A stretch of 64,000 bases of DNA, from positions 124,001-188,000 of the forward strand of contig NZ_JALEKL010000011.1 in assembly GCF_022768985.1 (NCBI RefSeq), given 5' to 3'. This document shows positions 8,191-17,179 of this stretch, one piece after another; position 1 is the stretch's first letter; every line of letters begins with the position of its first letter. The position numbers were made by a program, and so were the translations under genes. This stretch comes from Methanosphaera sp. GTDB taxonomy: Archaea > Methanobacteriota > Methanobacteria > Methanobacteriales > Methanobacteriaceae. The notes below the pieces were generated by a model. It saw only the letters and a program-made list of their open reading frames with translations. It was not told the DNA's origin and searched no databases.

Positions 8191-9567
8191 ATGTCAGGTA
8201 ATGTTCAAAAAAATAGTAATATTGAACTTCTTCTTGGAGATCATAAAAAGGCAATACGTAAGCTTGCATGGCCTATGATGGTAAGTATGTTTCTTATAAT
8301 GGCATATAATCTTGTTGATAGTATATGGGTTGCAGGTCTTGGTGCTGATGCTCTTGCTGCTATTGGATTTATAAATCCGTTATATATGATTCTTATTGGT
8401 CTTGGTAATGGTATTGGAGCTGGTGCAAATAGTATGATTGCACGTTTTATTGGAGCTGATGATTATGATGGTGCAAATAATTCAGCACTGCATAGTCTTG
8501 TGTTGACTATTATAATTTCAATTTTTGGTGGAGCTTTAATATGTTTTATGCTTCCTATGATTCTTGAGGCTATGGGTGCAGGAAGTGCAACAGGTGCTGC
8601 TCTTGAATATGGATATATTGTATTTGGATGTATGCTTGTATTTATATACAGTAATGTTGCTACTGCTATTTTAAGATCAGAGGGTGATGTTAAACGTGCA
8701 ATGTATTCAATGGCTATTACTGCTATTTTAAATATTATTCTTGATCCTATAATGATTTATGTTTTAAATATGGGAATTAGTGGTGCTGGATGGGCTAGTG
8801 TTATATCTGCTCTTATTAGCTGTGTTGTACTTCTCTACTGGCTTCACTTTGAAAATAAGATGTATCTTGATATTAATTTTAAGAATTTTAAATATAATTC
8901 TGGTATTTTTAAGGGAATTCTTGGTGTTGCAATACCATCAACTTCTGAAAATATTATTATCAGTATTCTTAATATGATTTCAAATTGGCTTCTTGTAATT
9001 ACAGCAGGTACTGTTGCTGTTGCTACATATACTGCAGCTTTTCGTGTAATTTTACTTGCTAATATTCCTATTATGGGTCTTGGTACTGCTTTAATTACTG
9101 TTTCTGGTGCTGCATTTGGTGCTCGTAACTATGAAAAGCTTAAAAATGCATTTATATATACTTTGAAGTTGGGTGTTATGATTTCAACTGTGATGATTGC
9201 AATTGTTTATATTTTTGCTCCACAAGTTAGTATGTTATTTGCATATAATTCTAGTAGTGCTCTTGCACCACAGATTTCTGAGACTTTGCGTATTATGATT
9301 GTTTTTGTCTATTGTATGTGTCTTGGAAGTGTTGCATCTATGATGTTCCAGGGTGTTGGTCGGGGTAGTGTTGCACTGATTCTTACTGTTATTCGTGCTT
9401 TGATTCTTGAGAGTATATTTTCAATATTATTTGCTCTTACCTTCGCTTGGGGTGCTTATGGTGTTTATTATGGAGTTGTAACGGGTGGAATGATTGGTGG
9501 TCTTATCTGTGTAGGATGTGCAATGTTCTACTTTAGAGGTCTTTTAAAATCTAGTACTACTTCATAA
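8191..9567 (+). CDS. MATE family efflux transporter (copy 2)
   Basis: A 458-residue, roughly 12-helix membrane antiporter of the MATE family, expected to export cationic or toxic compounds using a Na+ or H+ gradient. The family signature region WPMMVSMFLIMAYNLVDSIWV, the GLGNGIGAGANSMIARFIG loop and the internal second half (VAIPSTSENI) are all intact. The ATG at 8191 is chosen because GAGGTGA at 8175-8181 lies just before it. It is very similar in protein sequence to copy 3 (10337), yet its codons strongly prefer T-ending forms (gct, ggt, ctt) where copy 3 uses A-ending ones. It is monocistronic, with its own C-rich/T-tract end. Confidence 0.92.
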   Translation: MSGNVQKNSNIELLLGDHKKAIRKLAWPMMVSMFLIMAYNLVDSIWVAGLGADALAAIGFINPLYMILIGLGNGIGAGANSMIARFIGADDYDGANNSALHSLVLTIIISIFGGALICFMLPMILEAMGAGSATGAALEYGYIVFGCMLVFIYSNVATAILRSEGDVKRAMYSMAITAILNIILDPIMIYVLNMGISGAGWASVISALISCVVLLYWLHFENKMYLDINFKNFKYNSGIFKGILGVAIPSTSENIIISILNMISNWLLVITAGTVAVATYTAAFRVILLANIPIMGLGTALITVSGAAFGARNYEKLKNAFIYTLKLGVMISTVMIAIVYIFAPQVSMLFAYNSSSALAPQISETLRIMIVFVYCMCLGSVASMMFQGVGRGSVALILTVIRALILESIFSILFALTFAWGAYGVYYGVVTGGMIGGLICVGCAMFYFRGLLKSSTTS

Positions 9568-9571
9568 TTTA

Positions 9572-9600
9572 TTAACCTCCCTTTTTTATTATTCTTTTTT
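9572..9600 (+). terminator. C-rich/oligo-T 3' end after second MATE gene
   Basis: taacctccc runs directly into T6 and, after a few bases, another T-run, within 35 nt of the stop codon. Confidence 0.5.
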
Positions 9601-9665
9601 TATTAAATTACACTTGCAACATATCTTAATAATACATTTTACTTATCCTTGTATGATTTATTTTA

Positions 9666-9727
9666 CTTTTTAAATAATTTACTTTTTTAATTATTGCTTT
9701 TTAAATAATTTACAAAATTAATTATTG
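9666..9727. repeat. Two tandem 31-bp repeats upstream of the MarR operon
   Basis: Two adjacent 31-bp units (9666-9696 and 9697-9727) match at 27 of 31 positions. Each begins ctttttaaataatttac and ends ttaattattg; the only difference is TTTT versus AAAA in the middle. The second unit runs into the inverted repeat at the MarR promoter, so this may be a regulator-binding region or a duplicated promoter-proximal element. Confidence 0.75.
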
Positions 9728-9750
9728 ACAAAGTCAATAGTTTTATATAC
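9723..9750 (+). promoter_or_regulatory. Inverted repeat and TATA box of the marR-MATE operon
   Basis: TATTGAC-AAA-GTCAATA at 9723-9739 is a perfect 7-bp inverted repeat with a 3-bp spacer. It directly abuts a TATA-box-like ttttatatac at 9741-9750, where it would overlap the BRE/TFB site. Its shape suits a dimeric MarR-type winged-helix regulator, and the first gene downstream encodes one, so autoregulation is the natural inference. The start codon is about 85 nt further downstream. Confidence 0.6.
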
Positions 9751-9834
9751 AAGCATAAATAGAATATATAAATAGAACATAAAAATTCTAAAAATAAAAA
9801 TAATTAAAAAAAATATTTTTTAGGTGAAAAATAA

Positions 9835-10335
9835 ATGAAATGCACAGAAAATAAATGCTTAAAAGATGAATGCACAAAAAATGAATGTACACGCGACAAA
9901 GACAATTTATCATTATCATTTCTATTTTCTGCATTCCTGAAAAATAAAAAAATATACTTTAATAAAGCTCTCAAAGAACATAACATCACAATAGCACAAA
10001 TGCCCGTGCTCATATCACTTCTTAAATTTGATGACTATGTATATCAAAAAAACCTAGTTAAATCACTATACATAGACACAACACTTGTTACACGTTATCT
10101 TAGAATACTTGAAAATGAAAAACTTATAAAACGTATAGAAGACTATGAAAACAGACGACAAAATAAGATAAAACTAACAGATAAAGGAAGAAAACTGGCA
10201 ACAAATTCATACCAAGAACTCCTTGAATATGAAAATACAGTTATTGATGATGTTATTTCAAGAGACGATATAATGGATATTTTAATATCAATAATTGAAA
10301 ATCAAGATAAAATAAACAAGGGAGGAAAAGATTAA
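9835..10335 (+). CDS. MarR-family regulator with cysteine-periodic N-terminus
   Basis: A 166-residue winged-helix transcription factor. The MarR core is visible as ITIAQMPVLISLLKFDD, the recognition region TTLVTRYLRILENEKLIKR and the wing EDYENRRQNKIKLTDKG. The first 21 residues are unusual: Cys at positions 3, 8, 13 and 18, exactly five residues apart, separated by charged residues. This could be a metal- or redox-sensing tail. An RBS (aggtga) precedes the ATG. The stop at 10335 is followed one base later by the start of a MATE transporter, so the regulator probably controls its own operon and that efflux pump. Confidence 0.9.
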   Translation: MKCTENKCLKDECTKNECTRDKDNLSLSFLFSAFLKNKKIYFNKALKEHNITIAQMPVLISLLKFDDYVYQKNLVKSLYIDTTLVTRYLRILENEKLIKRIEDYENRRQNKIKLTDKGRKLATNSYQELLEYENTVIDDVISRDDIMDILISIIENQDKINKGGKD

Positions 10336-10336
10336 A

Positions 10337-11731
10337 TTGGCAGATGAAATAGTAGAAAAAAATAGTAACATTGAACTACTCCTAGGAGATCATAAAACTG
10401 CAATTAAAAAACTAGCATGGCCTATGATGGTAAGTATGTTTCTTGTAATGGCATACAACCTAGCAGACGGTGTATGGGTAGCAGGACTAGGAGCAGATGC
10501 ACTAGCAGCAGTAGGATTTATCACACCATTATTTATGATACTTGTTGGTCTTGGAAATGGAGTTGGAGCTGGAGTAAACAGTCTAGTTGCACGTTTTATA
10601 GGATCAGATAACTATAAACAGGCAAACAACACAGCATTACATAGTCTAGTATTAACTGTAATAATATCAATAGTAGGAGCTGTTGTAATGTGTCTTGCAC
10701 TCCCAACGATTCTTGATGTTATGGGTGCAGGATCAGCTACACAAACAGCACTTGATTATGGATACATTGTATTTGGATGTATGATTGTATTTATATACAG
10801 TAACGTTGGAACAGCAATTCTAAGATCAGAAGGAGATGTAAAACGTGCAATGTATGCAATGGCAGTAACAGCAATTATAAACATTATTCTTGACCCTATA
10901 ATGATCTACACACTAGGAATGGGAATTAGTGGAGCAGCATGGGCAACAGTAATATCAGCTGCAATGAGCTGTCTTATACTTCTTTACTGGATACATTACA
11001 AAAAAGACACATACCTTGATTTAACACTATCAAACTATAAAACTGATAGAAAAATCATAACAGGAATTCTTAACATTGCAATTCCATCTACAGCTGAAAA
11101 CCTTATCTTCAGTATACTTGGTATAATTGAAAACTGGCTTCTTGTAACAACAGCAGGAACAGCAGCAGTAGCTGCATATACAGCAGCATTAAGACTTATA
11201 CAAATTGCAAACATTCCTATCATGGGACTTGGTACAGCATTAATTACAGTTGCAGGAGCAGCATATGGTGCTCACAACTATGAAAAACTTAAAAATGCAT
11301 TTACCTACACCCTCAAAATGGGTCTTATTATTACAACAGTAATGGTAATATTATTCTACATATTTGCACCACAAATAAGTATGATCTTTGCATTTGGATC
11401 AAGTTCAACACTTGCACCACGTATTGCAGAAATTATACGTATTATGATCATATTCATATACAGTATTTGTATGGGAGCAGTAGCTGCAATGTTATTCCAA
11501 GGTGTTGGTAAAGGTACAACATCACTTGCACTTACAGTTATCAGATCATTACTACTTGAAGTTGTATGTTCCATACTCTTTGCATTAGTATTTGGTCTTG
11601 GAGAATACGGTGTTTACTATGGAGTTGTAACTGGTGGTATTATTGGTGGATTTATAAGTTTAGGATTTGCATTATTTTATCTTAAACGTCTCAGATCAAA
11701 CTATCATCCACCAGAAAATGCAGACTTATAG
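10337..11731 (+). CDS. MATE family efflux transporter (copy 3)
   Basis: A full-length 464-residue MATE antiporter, co-transcribed with marR. It starts at TTG 10337, with GGAGG at 10321-10325 inside the end of marR. The N-terminus (SNIELLLGDHKTAIKKLAWPMMVSM) and the two-fold repeated architecture match copies 1 and 2. Proximity to a MarR regulator suggests a drug- or stress-inducible exporter. Codons are A-ending like most of the window, unlike copy 2. The transported substrate cannot be told from sequence. Confidence 0.93.
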   Translation: MADEIVEKNSNIELLLGDHKTAIKKLAWPMMVSMFLVMAYNLADGVWVAGLGADALAAVGFITPLFMILVGLGNGVGAGVNSLVARFIGSDNYKQANNTALHSLVLTVIISIVGAVVMCLALPTILDVMGAGSATQTALDYGYIVFGCMIVFIYSNVGTAILRSEGDVKRAMYAMAVTAIINIILDPIMIYTLGMGISGAAWATVISAAMSCLILLYWIHYKKDTYLDLTLSNYKTDRKIITGILNIAIPSTAENLIFSILGIIENWLLVTTAGTAAVAAYTAALRLIQIANIPIMGLGTALITVAGAAYGAHNYEKLKNAFTYTLKMGLIITTVMVILFYIFAPQISMIFAFGSSSTLAPRIAEIIRIMIIFIYSICMGAVAAMLFQGVGKGTTSLALTVIRSLLLEVVCSILFALVFGLGEYGVYYGVVTGGIIGGFISLGFALFYLKRLRSNYHPPENADL

Positions 11732-11931
11732 ATATTCTAACTTAAACCTCATATTTGTAGAATTATAGATTAATTCTACTTTCTTTTTTTATATTTTCTT
11801 ATTTTTAATAGATCTATTAAAACAAACTTAACATTATTCTAAATTATATTTTATGTAATGATTAATTATAATTAATTATAAATAGATCATGATAAATAAT
11901 TATAAATAATAATATTTAGGAGAAAATTATA

Positions 11932-12675
11932 ATGTTAAAAGATAAAGTAGCTGTAGTAACAGGTGGAACAAGAGGAATAGGATTTGCAACAGTACAAACA
12001 TTCCTCGACAATGGATGTAAAGTAGTACTATTTGGATCAAGACAAGAATCAGTAGATAAAGCATTAGCAAAACTTGATGAAATTAATCCTGACTATGCAG
12101 TTGAAGGAATGTATCCTAAACTAACAGATGAAGCAGAAATTAAAGAAGCATTTGCTACAATAAAAGAAAAATATGGAAAAATCGATATTTTAGTAAACAA
12201 TGCAGGTGTTGCAGAAGACAAACCAATTGAAAATCTTAGTGTTGAAGATTTCCAAAGAACAATTGACTTAAATGTAAATGCAATATATGTATGTACAAAA
12301 GCAGTTACAGAAATTATGAAAGATCAAGGTGAAGGAGTAATACTCAACACAAGTTCAATGGTATCACTCTATGGACAAGCATCAGGATGTAGTTACCCTG
12401 CATCAAAATTTGCAGTAAATGGTCTTACAAAATCTCTTGCACGTGAACTTGGTCCTGCAAATATTCGTGTAAATGCAGTAGCACCTGGTGTAATTGCAAC
12501 AGATATGGTAGCATACCTCCCAGAAGAAGTAGTTGAAAGAATTGCATCAACAATACCTTTTAAACGTATGGGACAACCTGAAGACATAGCAAATGCATTC
12601 TTATTCCTTGCAAGTGATATGGCATCCTATGTAACAGGTGAAATTCTATCAGTTGATGGAGCTACAATGACATAA
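11932..12675 (+). CDS. Short-chain dehydrogenase/reductase (FabG-like)
   Basis: A 247-residue classical SDR. It has the NAD(P)-binding TGGTRGIG near residue 11, the NNAG motif (ILVNNAGVAE), the catalytic Ser in LNTSSMVS, the YxxxK motif (SYPASKFAV) and the typical C-terminal GEILSVDGA. It resembles 3-oxoacyl-ACP reductases, but archaea lack the standard bacterial fatty-acid system, so the substrate is uncertain. It has an AGGAG RBS and no evident operon partner; both flanks contain T-rich terminator-like sequence. Confidence 0.88.
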   Translation: MLKDKVAVVTGGTRGIGFATVQTFLDNGCKVVLFGSRQESVDKALAKLDEINPDYAVEGMYPKLTDEAEIKEAFATIKEKYGKIDILVNNAGVAEDKPIENLSVEDFQRTIDLNVNAIYVCTKAVTEIMKDQGEGVILNTSSMVSLYGQASGCSYPASKFAVNGLTKSLARELGPANIRVNAVAPGVIATDMVAYLPEEVVERIASTIPFKRMGQPEDIANAFLFLASDMASYVTGEILSVDGATMT

Positions 12676-12690
12676 ATCTTTTTAAGATTA

Positions 12691-12730
12691 TAACCTCCAA
12701 ATTACCATTCCTTTTTTTTATATTTTTTTT
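12691..12730 (+). terminator. C-rich/oligo-T 3' end of SDR gene
   Basis: taacctccaa and a second short C-containing stretch (accattcc) are followed by T8 and another T8, starting 15 nt after the stop. Confidence 0.5.
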
Positions 12731-12872
12731 AAATAATTTTACTATATTTCATATAAATATTCTACAATGTTTAATTTTAATTACTTGAAAAATAATAAAA
12801 ACTAGTTTGAATAAATACTAAACTATAAAAAGATTAACTTTTTTTTAAATTAACTTAATATGGGAGAAAAAA

Positions 12873-14480
12873 ATGGATAGTTTATTAGCAATACTTATCG
12901 TAGTATATGTTCTTTTAATGCTACTTGTTGGATTTGTTGCATATAATCGTACAAGTAACTCAGTTGATTATCTTGTAGCAGGTCGTGAAACAAATCCATA
13001 CATCATGGCATTAAGTTACGGTGCTACATTTATAAGTACGGCGGCTATTATTGGTTTTGGAGGTCTTGCTGGAACTAATGGTATAGGTATACTATGGCTT
13101 GTATTTTTAAATATTGCAGTTGGTATTCTTCTTGCATTTGTAGTATTTGGAAAACGTACACGTAAGATGGGTCAAGCTCTTAATGCTTTAACATTTCCTG
13201 AATTTATTTCAAAAAGATTCAATAGTAAATTTATACAATACTTCAGTGGAGCTTTAATATTTATTTCAATGCCTATATATGCTGCTAGTGTACTTATTGG
13301 TGCAGCCAGATTTCTTGAAACAACAGTAAATATCGACTTTAAAATTTGTATTATAATCCTTGCAATTATTATAGGATTTTATGTAATATATGGTGGACTT
13401 AAAGGTGTAATGTATACAGATGCACTACAGGGAACAATTATGTTTGCTGGAATGCTTATCTTACTTGTAAGTATATATCACATGCTTGGTGGAGTAACTA
13501 ATGCTCATCACATGTTAACACAGATGGCACCTCTATTTCCAGAATCAGCCAAGGCAACAGGTGCAACAGGGTGGACAACATTCCCAACGATGGGATCGCC
13601 GTTCTGGTGGAATCTTGTTTCATCAATTATTCTTGGTGTAGGAATTGGAGCTATAGCTCAACCACAACTTGCTGTACGTTTTATGACAGTAAAATCAAAT
13701 AAAGAATTAAATCGTGCAGTTCTTGTTGGTGGTGTATTTATATTTGTAACAACATTCACAGCATACATTGTAGGTGCACTTTCAAATGTATACTTCTTCC
13801 AGCATACAGGACAAATTGCAATTACTGCTGCTGGTGGTAATGTTGATAAGATTATTCCAACATTTATTAATGCAGCAATGCCGAATTGGTTTACATATAT
13901 CTTTATGTTAACACTACTTTCTGCTGCTATGAGTACAATCAGTACACAGTTCCATGTTCAGGGATCTTCAATATCACACGATATTTATGGTGTGCTAAAA
14001 GGTCATAAAAGAGACAGCTTAAAAGTTACAAGAATTGGTATTCTTATTGCTATTATAATTGCTGTAGTTTTAGCATTCATATTACCTGAAAACATTGTAG
14101 CTCAAGGTACTGGTATATTCTTTGGTATTTGTGCTGCAGCATTCCTTCCTGTATATATTTGTGCTCTTTTCTGGAAACGTGCAACAAAACAGGGAGTTAT
14201 TGCTGGAATTACTAGTGGTACACTTATAAGTCTTTTCTGTCTTATATTTACTCATAAAAAAGAGGCAGTTGGACTTGGAATTTGTAAAGCTTTAACTGGT
14301 CAAAGTGTTCTATTTACTGCTATGCCATGGCCGTATGTTGATCCAATGGTTATTGCATTACCACTTTCATTTATAATTACAATTGTTGTATCACTTCTTA
14401 CACAGAATTCTAAAAAAGAACAAGAAGATATTGATGCATTATTTGAAGGTAAAACTGAAGGTGGAGATATAAATGATTGA
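12873..14480 (+). CDS. Sodium:solute symporter (SSS family)
   Basis: A 535-residue polytopic membrane protein of the SSS/LeuT-fold superfamily, which couples Na+ entry to uptake of solutes such as amino acids or vitamins. Visible markers are the N-terminal YLVAGRETNPYIMALSYGAT, STAAIIGFGGLAG, YVIYGGLKGVMYTDALQG and the sodium-site helix region LLSAAMSTISTQFHVQGSSI. A good RBS (gggaga) precedes the ATG. The last eight bases overlap a small downstream gene encoding a single-helix protein, a pairing known for some SSS transporters. The substrate is not identifiable. Confidence 0.9.
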   Translation: MDSLLAILIVVYVLLMLLVGFVAYNRTSNSVDYLVAGRETNPYIMALSYGATFISTAAIIGFGGLAGTNGIGILWLVFLNIAVGILLAFVVFGKRTRKMGQALNALTFPEFISKRFNSKFIQYFSGALIFISMPIYAASVLIGAARFLETTVNIDFKICIIILAIIIGFYVIYGGLKGVMYTDALQGTIMFAGMLILLVSIYHMLGGVTNAHHMLTQMAPLFPESAKATGATGWTTFPTMGSPFWWNLVSSIILGVGIGAIAQPQLAVRFMTVKSNKELNRAVLVGGVFIFVTTFTAYIVGALSNVYFFQHTGQIAITAAGGNVDKIIPTFINAAMPNWFTYIFMLTLLSAAMSTISTQFHVQGSSISHDIYGVLKGHKRDSLKVTRIGILIAIIIAVVLAFILPENIVAQGTGIFFGICAAAFLPVYICALFWKRATKQGVIAGITSGTLISLFCLIFTHKKEAVGLGICKALTGQSVLFTAMPWPYVDPMVIALPLSFIITIVVSLLTQNSKKEQEDIDALFEGKTEGGDIND

Positions 14481-14589
14481 GATTCTAGGTTTTACAGATC
14501 CAATGATTATTGCAGCATATCTTTCATGTATTATTATTACATTAATTTGTATAATTTATGGTGTAAAAAACTGGAATAGTGAAGATTAA
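14473..14589 (+). CDS. Symporter small accessory protein (38 residues)
   Basis: A short gene overlapping the symporter stop by 8 nt (ATGATTGA). It encodes 38 residues: a short N-terminus (MIEILGFTDP), one hydrophobic helix (MIIAAYLSCIIITLICIIYGV) and a polar tail (KNWNSED). Small single-span proteins directly after SSS transporters, often needed for stable or active transport, are an established theme. The coupling by overlap, RBS-like ggtggagat upstream and membrane helix support a real gene. It is too short for routine gene calling. Confidence 0.75.
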   Translation: MIEILGFTDPMIIAAYLSCIIITLICIIYGVKNWNSED

Positions 14590-14852
14590 ATCTTCCTTTC
14601 CTATTTTCTTTTTTTTTATTTTGAAATTTTATTAAATTTATTTCTTTTTATAAATTATTTCTAGTATTTTTTTTTATTTGGAAAATTAGTTCTATTTTTT
14701 TTTAAAAATTAAATTAAATAATATTTTGTATATTATAGAAAATAAGAATTGATTTTTGAAAAATAAGTTTATATTAAAAAAAGTGGTATTTATGATAAAA
14801 AAGGCGTCTAAAAAAAAGTTAAAAAAAGAGAAATAGCTCTACGCTACTTCAT

Positions 14853-15017
14853 CTATTCTGTTATTGCTTGTACAGGACATGCTTCTGCACATAATCCGCA
14901 TGCAACACAAGCGTCTGCATCTATTGTGTAAGGAGTTCCTTCTGAAATACAATTTACTGGGCATGCTTCTACACATAATCCGCATGCAACACAATTATCT
15001 CCTATTTGGTAAGCCAT
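14853..15017 (-). CDS. 2[4Fe-4S] ferredoxin (54 residues)
   Basis: A short clostridial-type ferredoxin. Two CxxCxxCxxxCP motifs are complete: CVACGLCVEACP (residues 9-20) and CVACGLCAEACP (residues 37-48), joined by a short linker (SEGTPYTIDAD). It carries low-potential electrons in the cytosol, for example between hydrogenases, formylmethanofuran dehydrogenase or the heterodisulfide reductase complex. AAAGGTGAT precedes the ATG at 15017. The gene stands alone and converges with the symporter unit. The two halves are near-identical at DNA level, reflecting the family's internal duplication. Confidence 0.93.
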   Translation of the reverse strand: MAYQIGDNCVACGLCVEACPVNCISEGTPYTIDADACVACGLCAEACPVQAITE

Positions 15018-15143
15018 ATTTATCACCTTTATTAATATATAATATTAGTTTTTTAACTAACAATTAACTTTTTATGAGAATTTTAATATATATTTTACTA
15101 TTATTATAAACACCTAAAAATATTAAAATAAATAATATCTAAT

Positions 15144-16109
15144 CTATTTTGGATCTATTAATTCTTTTAATTTATCTTCATCAATATCAAGCATGTCACT
15201 TACTTCTTTTAGCTTTTCTGAATCTGATTTTACGTCAAAATCATCAAATATTCCCATAGTTTCATTATTTCCTAAATTTTCTGAAACTTCTAGTGAATTA
15301 AGAATTGTATTAATGTATGTTTTTATGATTTTCTCTTTATTTTCTTTGTAGTTTTCATCATCTTTAATGTCTTCTATTGAATTTTCATATACATTAATGA
15401 TGTATCCTATGTCATATTTATCTGTAAATTCAAATACCATGTCAATATCATATTTTTCAACGATTTCAGATAGCACTTCAAGATAGAATATGATTTGATC
15501 TTTACTAAATAGTTCATATCCTGACTCTGTCTTATTTATACCTATTGCTGTTGTGATTTTATAGTTTAATTCATCAAGATCTATTTCATCATCTACTTTT
15601 GGTAGTGTTTGTAGTTTTTCATCAAGTATGCTTTGTGCTTTCTTCTCTATTGGTGTTTTTTTATGATTTAATGCTAATTCTTCAAAGCTGTTGTAGTGAA
15701 GAAGTAGTAGTTGTCTTTTATCATCTTCTGTTTTTGTAATGTCTAGTATTTTGAAACAATTTAGTATTCCTGATACTGCAAGATTCATATTTTTGTGTTC
15801 ATCAACTAAGTGTTCTTTTGGAATCTCTTGAAACTCCTTTGATAATATGTAAAATCTTGTATTTTTTAATTGATTTGTAAGACATCCTACCCCATATACA
15901 TCACAGGGATTGTATAAATATGAACCTACCATGTAAGTTTCAAATATTTCATCATCCATATGTGTATCATATACAAATAAATTATAGTTTTTAGGACTTA
16001 TCTGATCTTTCAATTCTCTTTGCTGTTTTTTATTTAACTGTGTAAAATCAATATCATCTGTTAATTCAAATAACTGCTTTTCATCTTTAAAAATATTTTC
16101 ATCACTCAT
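15144..16109 (-). CDS. Hypothetical protein, acidic, 321 residues
   Basis: I do not recognise this protein. It is cytosolic (no signal or membrane segment), rich in Asp/Glu/Lys and predicted mainly helical, with a central segment YMVGSYLYNPCDVYGVGCL that may be the folded core and a very acidic C-terminal part. It begins 53 nt after the AraC-type regulator gene on the same strand, so the two could be co-transcribed. An RBS (gggag) precedes the ATG. Confidence 0.7.
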   Translation of the reverse strand: MSDENIFKDEKQLFELTDDIDFTQLNKKQQRELKDQISPKNYNLFVYDTHMDDEIFETYMVGSYLYNPCDVYGVGCLTNQLKNTRFYILSKEFQEIPKEHLVDEHKNMNLAVSGILNCFKILDITKTEDDKRQLLLLHYNSFEELALNHKKTPIEKKAQSILDEKLQTLPKVDDEIDLDELNYKITTAIGINKTESGYELFSKDQIIFYLEVLSEIVEKYDIDMVFEFTDKYDIGYIINVYENSIEDIKDDENYKENKEKIIKTYINTILNSLEVSENLGNNETMGIFDDFDVKSDSEKLKEVSDMLDIDEDKLKELIDPK

Positions 16110-16162
16110 AAATTACAACTCCCTATTTAAAAAAAAGGATAAAAAAAAGAATAAATTGGAGG

Positions 16163-17179
16163 TTAAGTTTCGGCTTTCTTTGAATTTTTACGGTAAGCTG
16201 AAGGCAACACGCCAATTTCTGATTTAAATGCCTTTGAAAACTTACTACTATTTTTATATCCAATCATACTTGCAATCTTTGTAATTGGATAATTTGTATT
16301 TTCAATTAAATCCTTTGCTCTTTGGAACTTATATGAACGATACCATGAATATAACGGTCTTCCATACATCTCTTTAAAACAACTTTTAAGTGTTGTAATA
16401 TTAATTCCAAATTCAACTGATAAATCATCAAGTGATGCATAGCTTCCAATGTTACGTGAAATCATATTTTTAATCTTACGAACAACACGAATTTGAGAAT
16501 CAGTAAATGTTTTAAGTTTAGGATCATCTTCAGGATCAACCATATCAAAGTTATAAATATGTATCATTAATTCCAGGAATTTAATACGAAAATAACCTTT
16601 CTTTACACCCTCCATTGATGAATTGAAGTTTATTATCTGATTTAAAACTTCCTCAATTTGATTGTTATTAGTATATATCAAGTTTGGATGGCGTCTAATA
16701 ATTCTAAATAAATTATTAATAGCATCATTCGTATTTAAATATGATTTTAATACTTGACCACTTGTTTTTGTTAATATTATATTTAAAATATGGGTTCCTT
16801 CACCATAATTAAATGTATCAGGATATTCATCAATTGAGTATATATTCATATCTCCATCTTTTAAAAATAGATATTTATCTTTAGTATTTGCAGGAACCTG
16901 ACAACGTCCTTTAATTATACAATTTATAATAATTGTATCTTTAGGATTTAAAAATTCAAAGATTCCATCATAATTTGATTCATTACTTCCAAGTTTTGCT
17001 GTTGTCTCTATAACTTGCATCTGTGGAAGTATATTATAATAATCTATTTCAATTTTTGACTTATATGGTGGATTTATTATTAATTTATGACCACCAACAA
17101 TCTTTTCTACTGTTAAATATTGGAGATATTCATCTTTTATCTTAACATTGTTACCTATACTATACTCTGTTAAAACCAT
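16163..17179 (-). CDS. AraC/XylS-family transcriptional regulator
   Basis: A 338-residue protein whose last 100 residues are a double helix-turn-helix AraC domain: ASLDDLSVEFGINITTLKSCF (first HTH), MYGRPLYSWYRSYKFQRAKDL (linker helix) and ITKIASMIGYKNSSKFSKAF (second HTH), ending GVLPSAYRK. The YGRPLYSWYRSYK linker recalls the PchR-like subgroup. Residues 1 to about 230 would be the ligand-sensing region (beta-rich, unassigned). AraC proteins are mainly bacterial, so transfer from bacteria is likely. It lies upstream of an unknown gene, which may be its target. Confidence 0.9.
   Translation of the reverse strand: MVLTEYSIGNNVKIKDEYLQYLTVEKIVGGHKLIINPPYKSKIEIDYYNILPQMQVIETTAKLGSNESNYDGIFEFLNPKDTIIINCIIKGRCQVPANTKDKYLFLKDGDMNIYSIDEYPDTFNYGEGTHILNIILTKTSGQVLKSYLNTNDAINNLFRIIRRHPNLIYTNNNQIEEVLNQIINFNSSMEGVKKGYFRIKFLELMIHIYNFDMVDPEDDPKLKTFTDSQIRVVRKIKNMISRNIGSYASLDDLSVEFGINITTLKSCFKEMYGRPLYSWYRSYKFQRAKDLIENTNYPITKIASMIGYKNSSKFSKAFKSEIGVLPSAYRKNSKKAET

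Noticed and set aside
11932-14480. SDR and symporter as one operon
   Set aside because: About 200 nt with a C-rich/T-tract end separates them and no functional link is evident.
14792-14836. Thirteen-codon lysine-rich ORF
   Set aside because: Too short, no RBS at proper spacing, and it lies in the A-rich 3' flank of the ferredoxin gene.
14864-15067. Plus-strand frame across the small ferredoxin
   Set aside because: It is antisense to the 54-residue ferredoxin, which has two perfect cluster motifs and an RBS.
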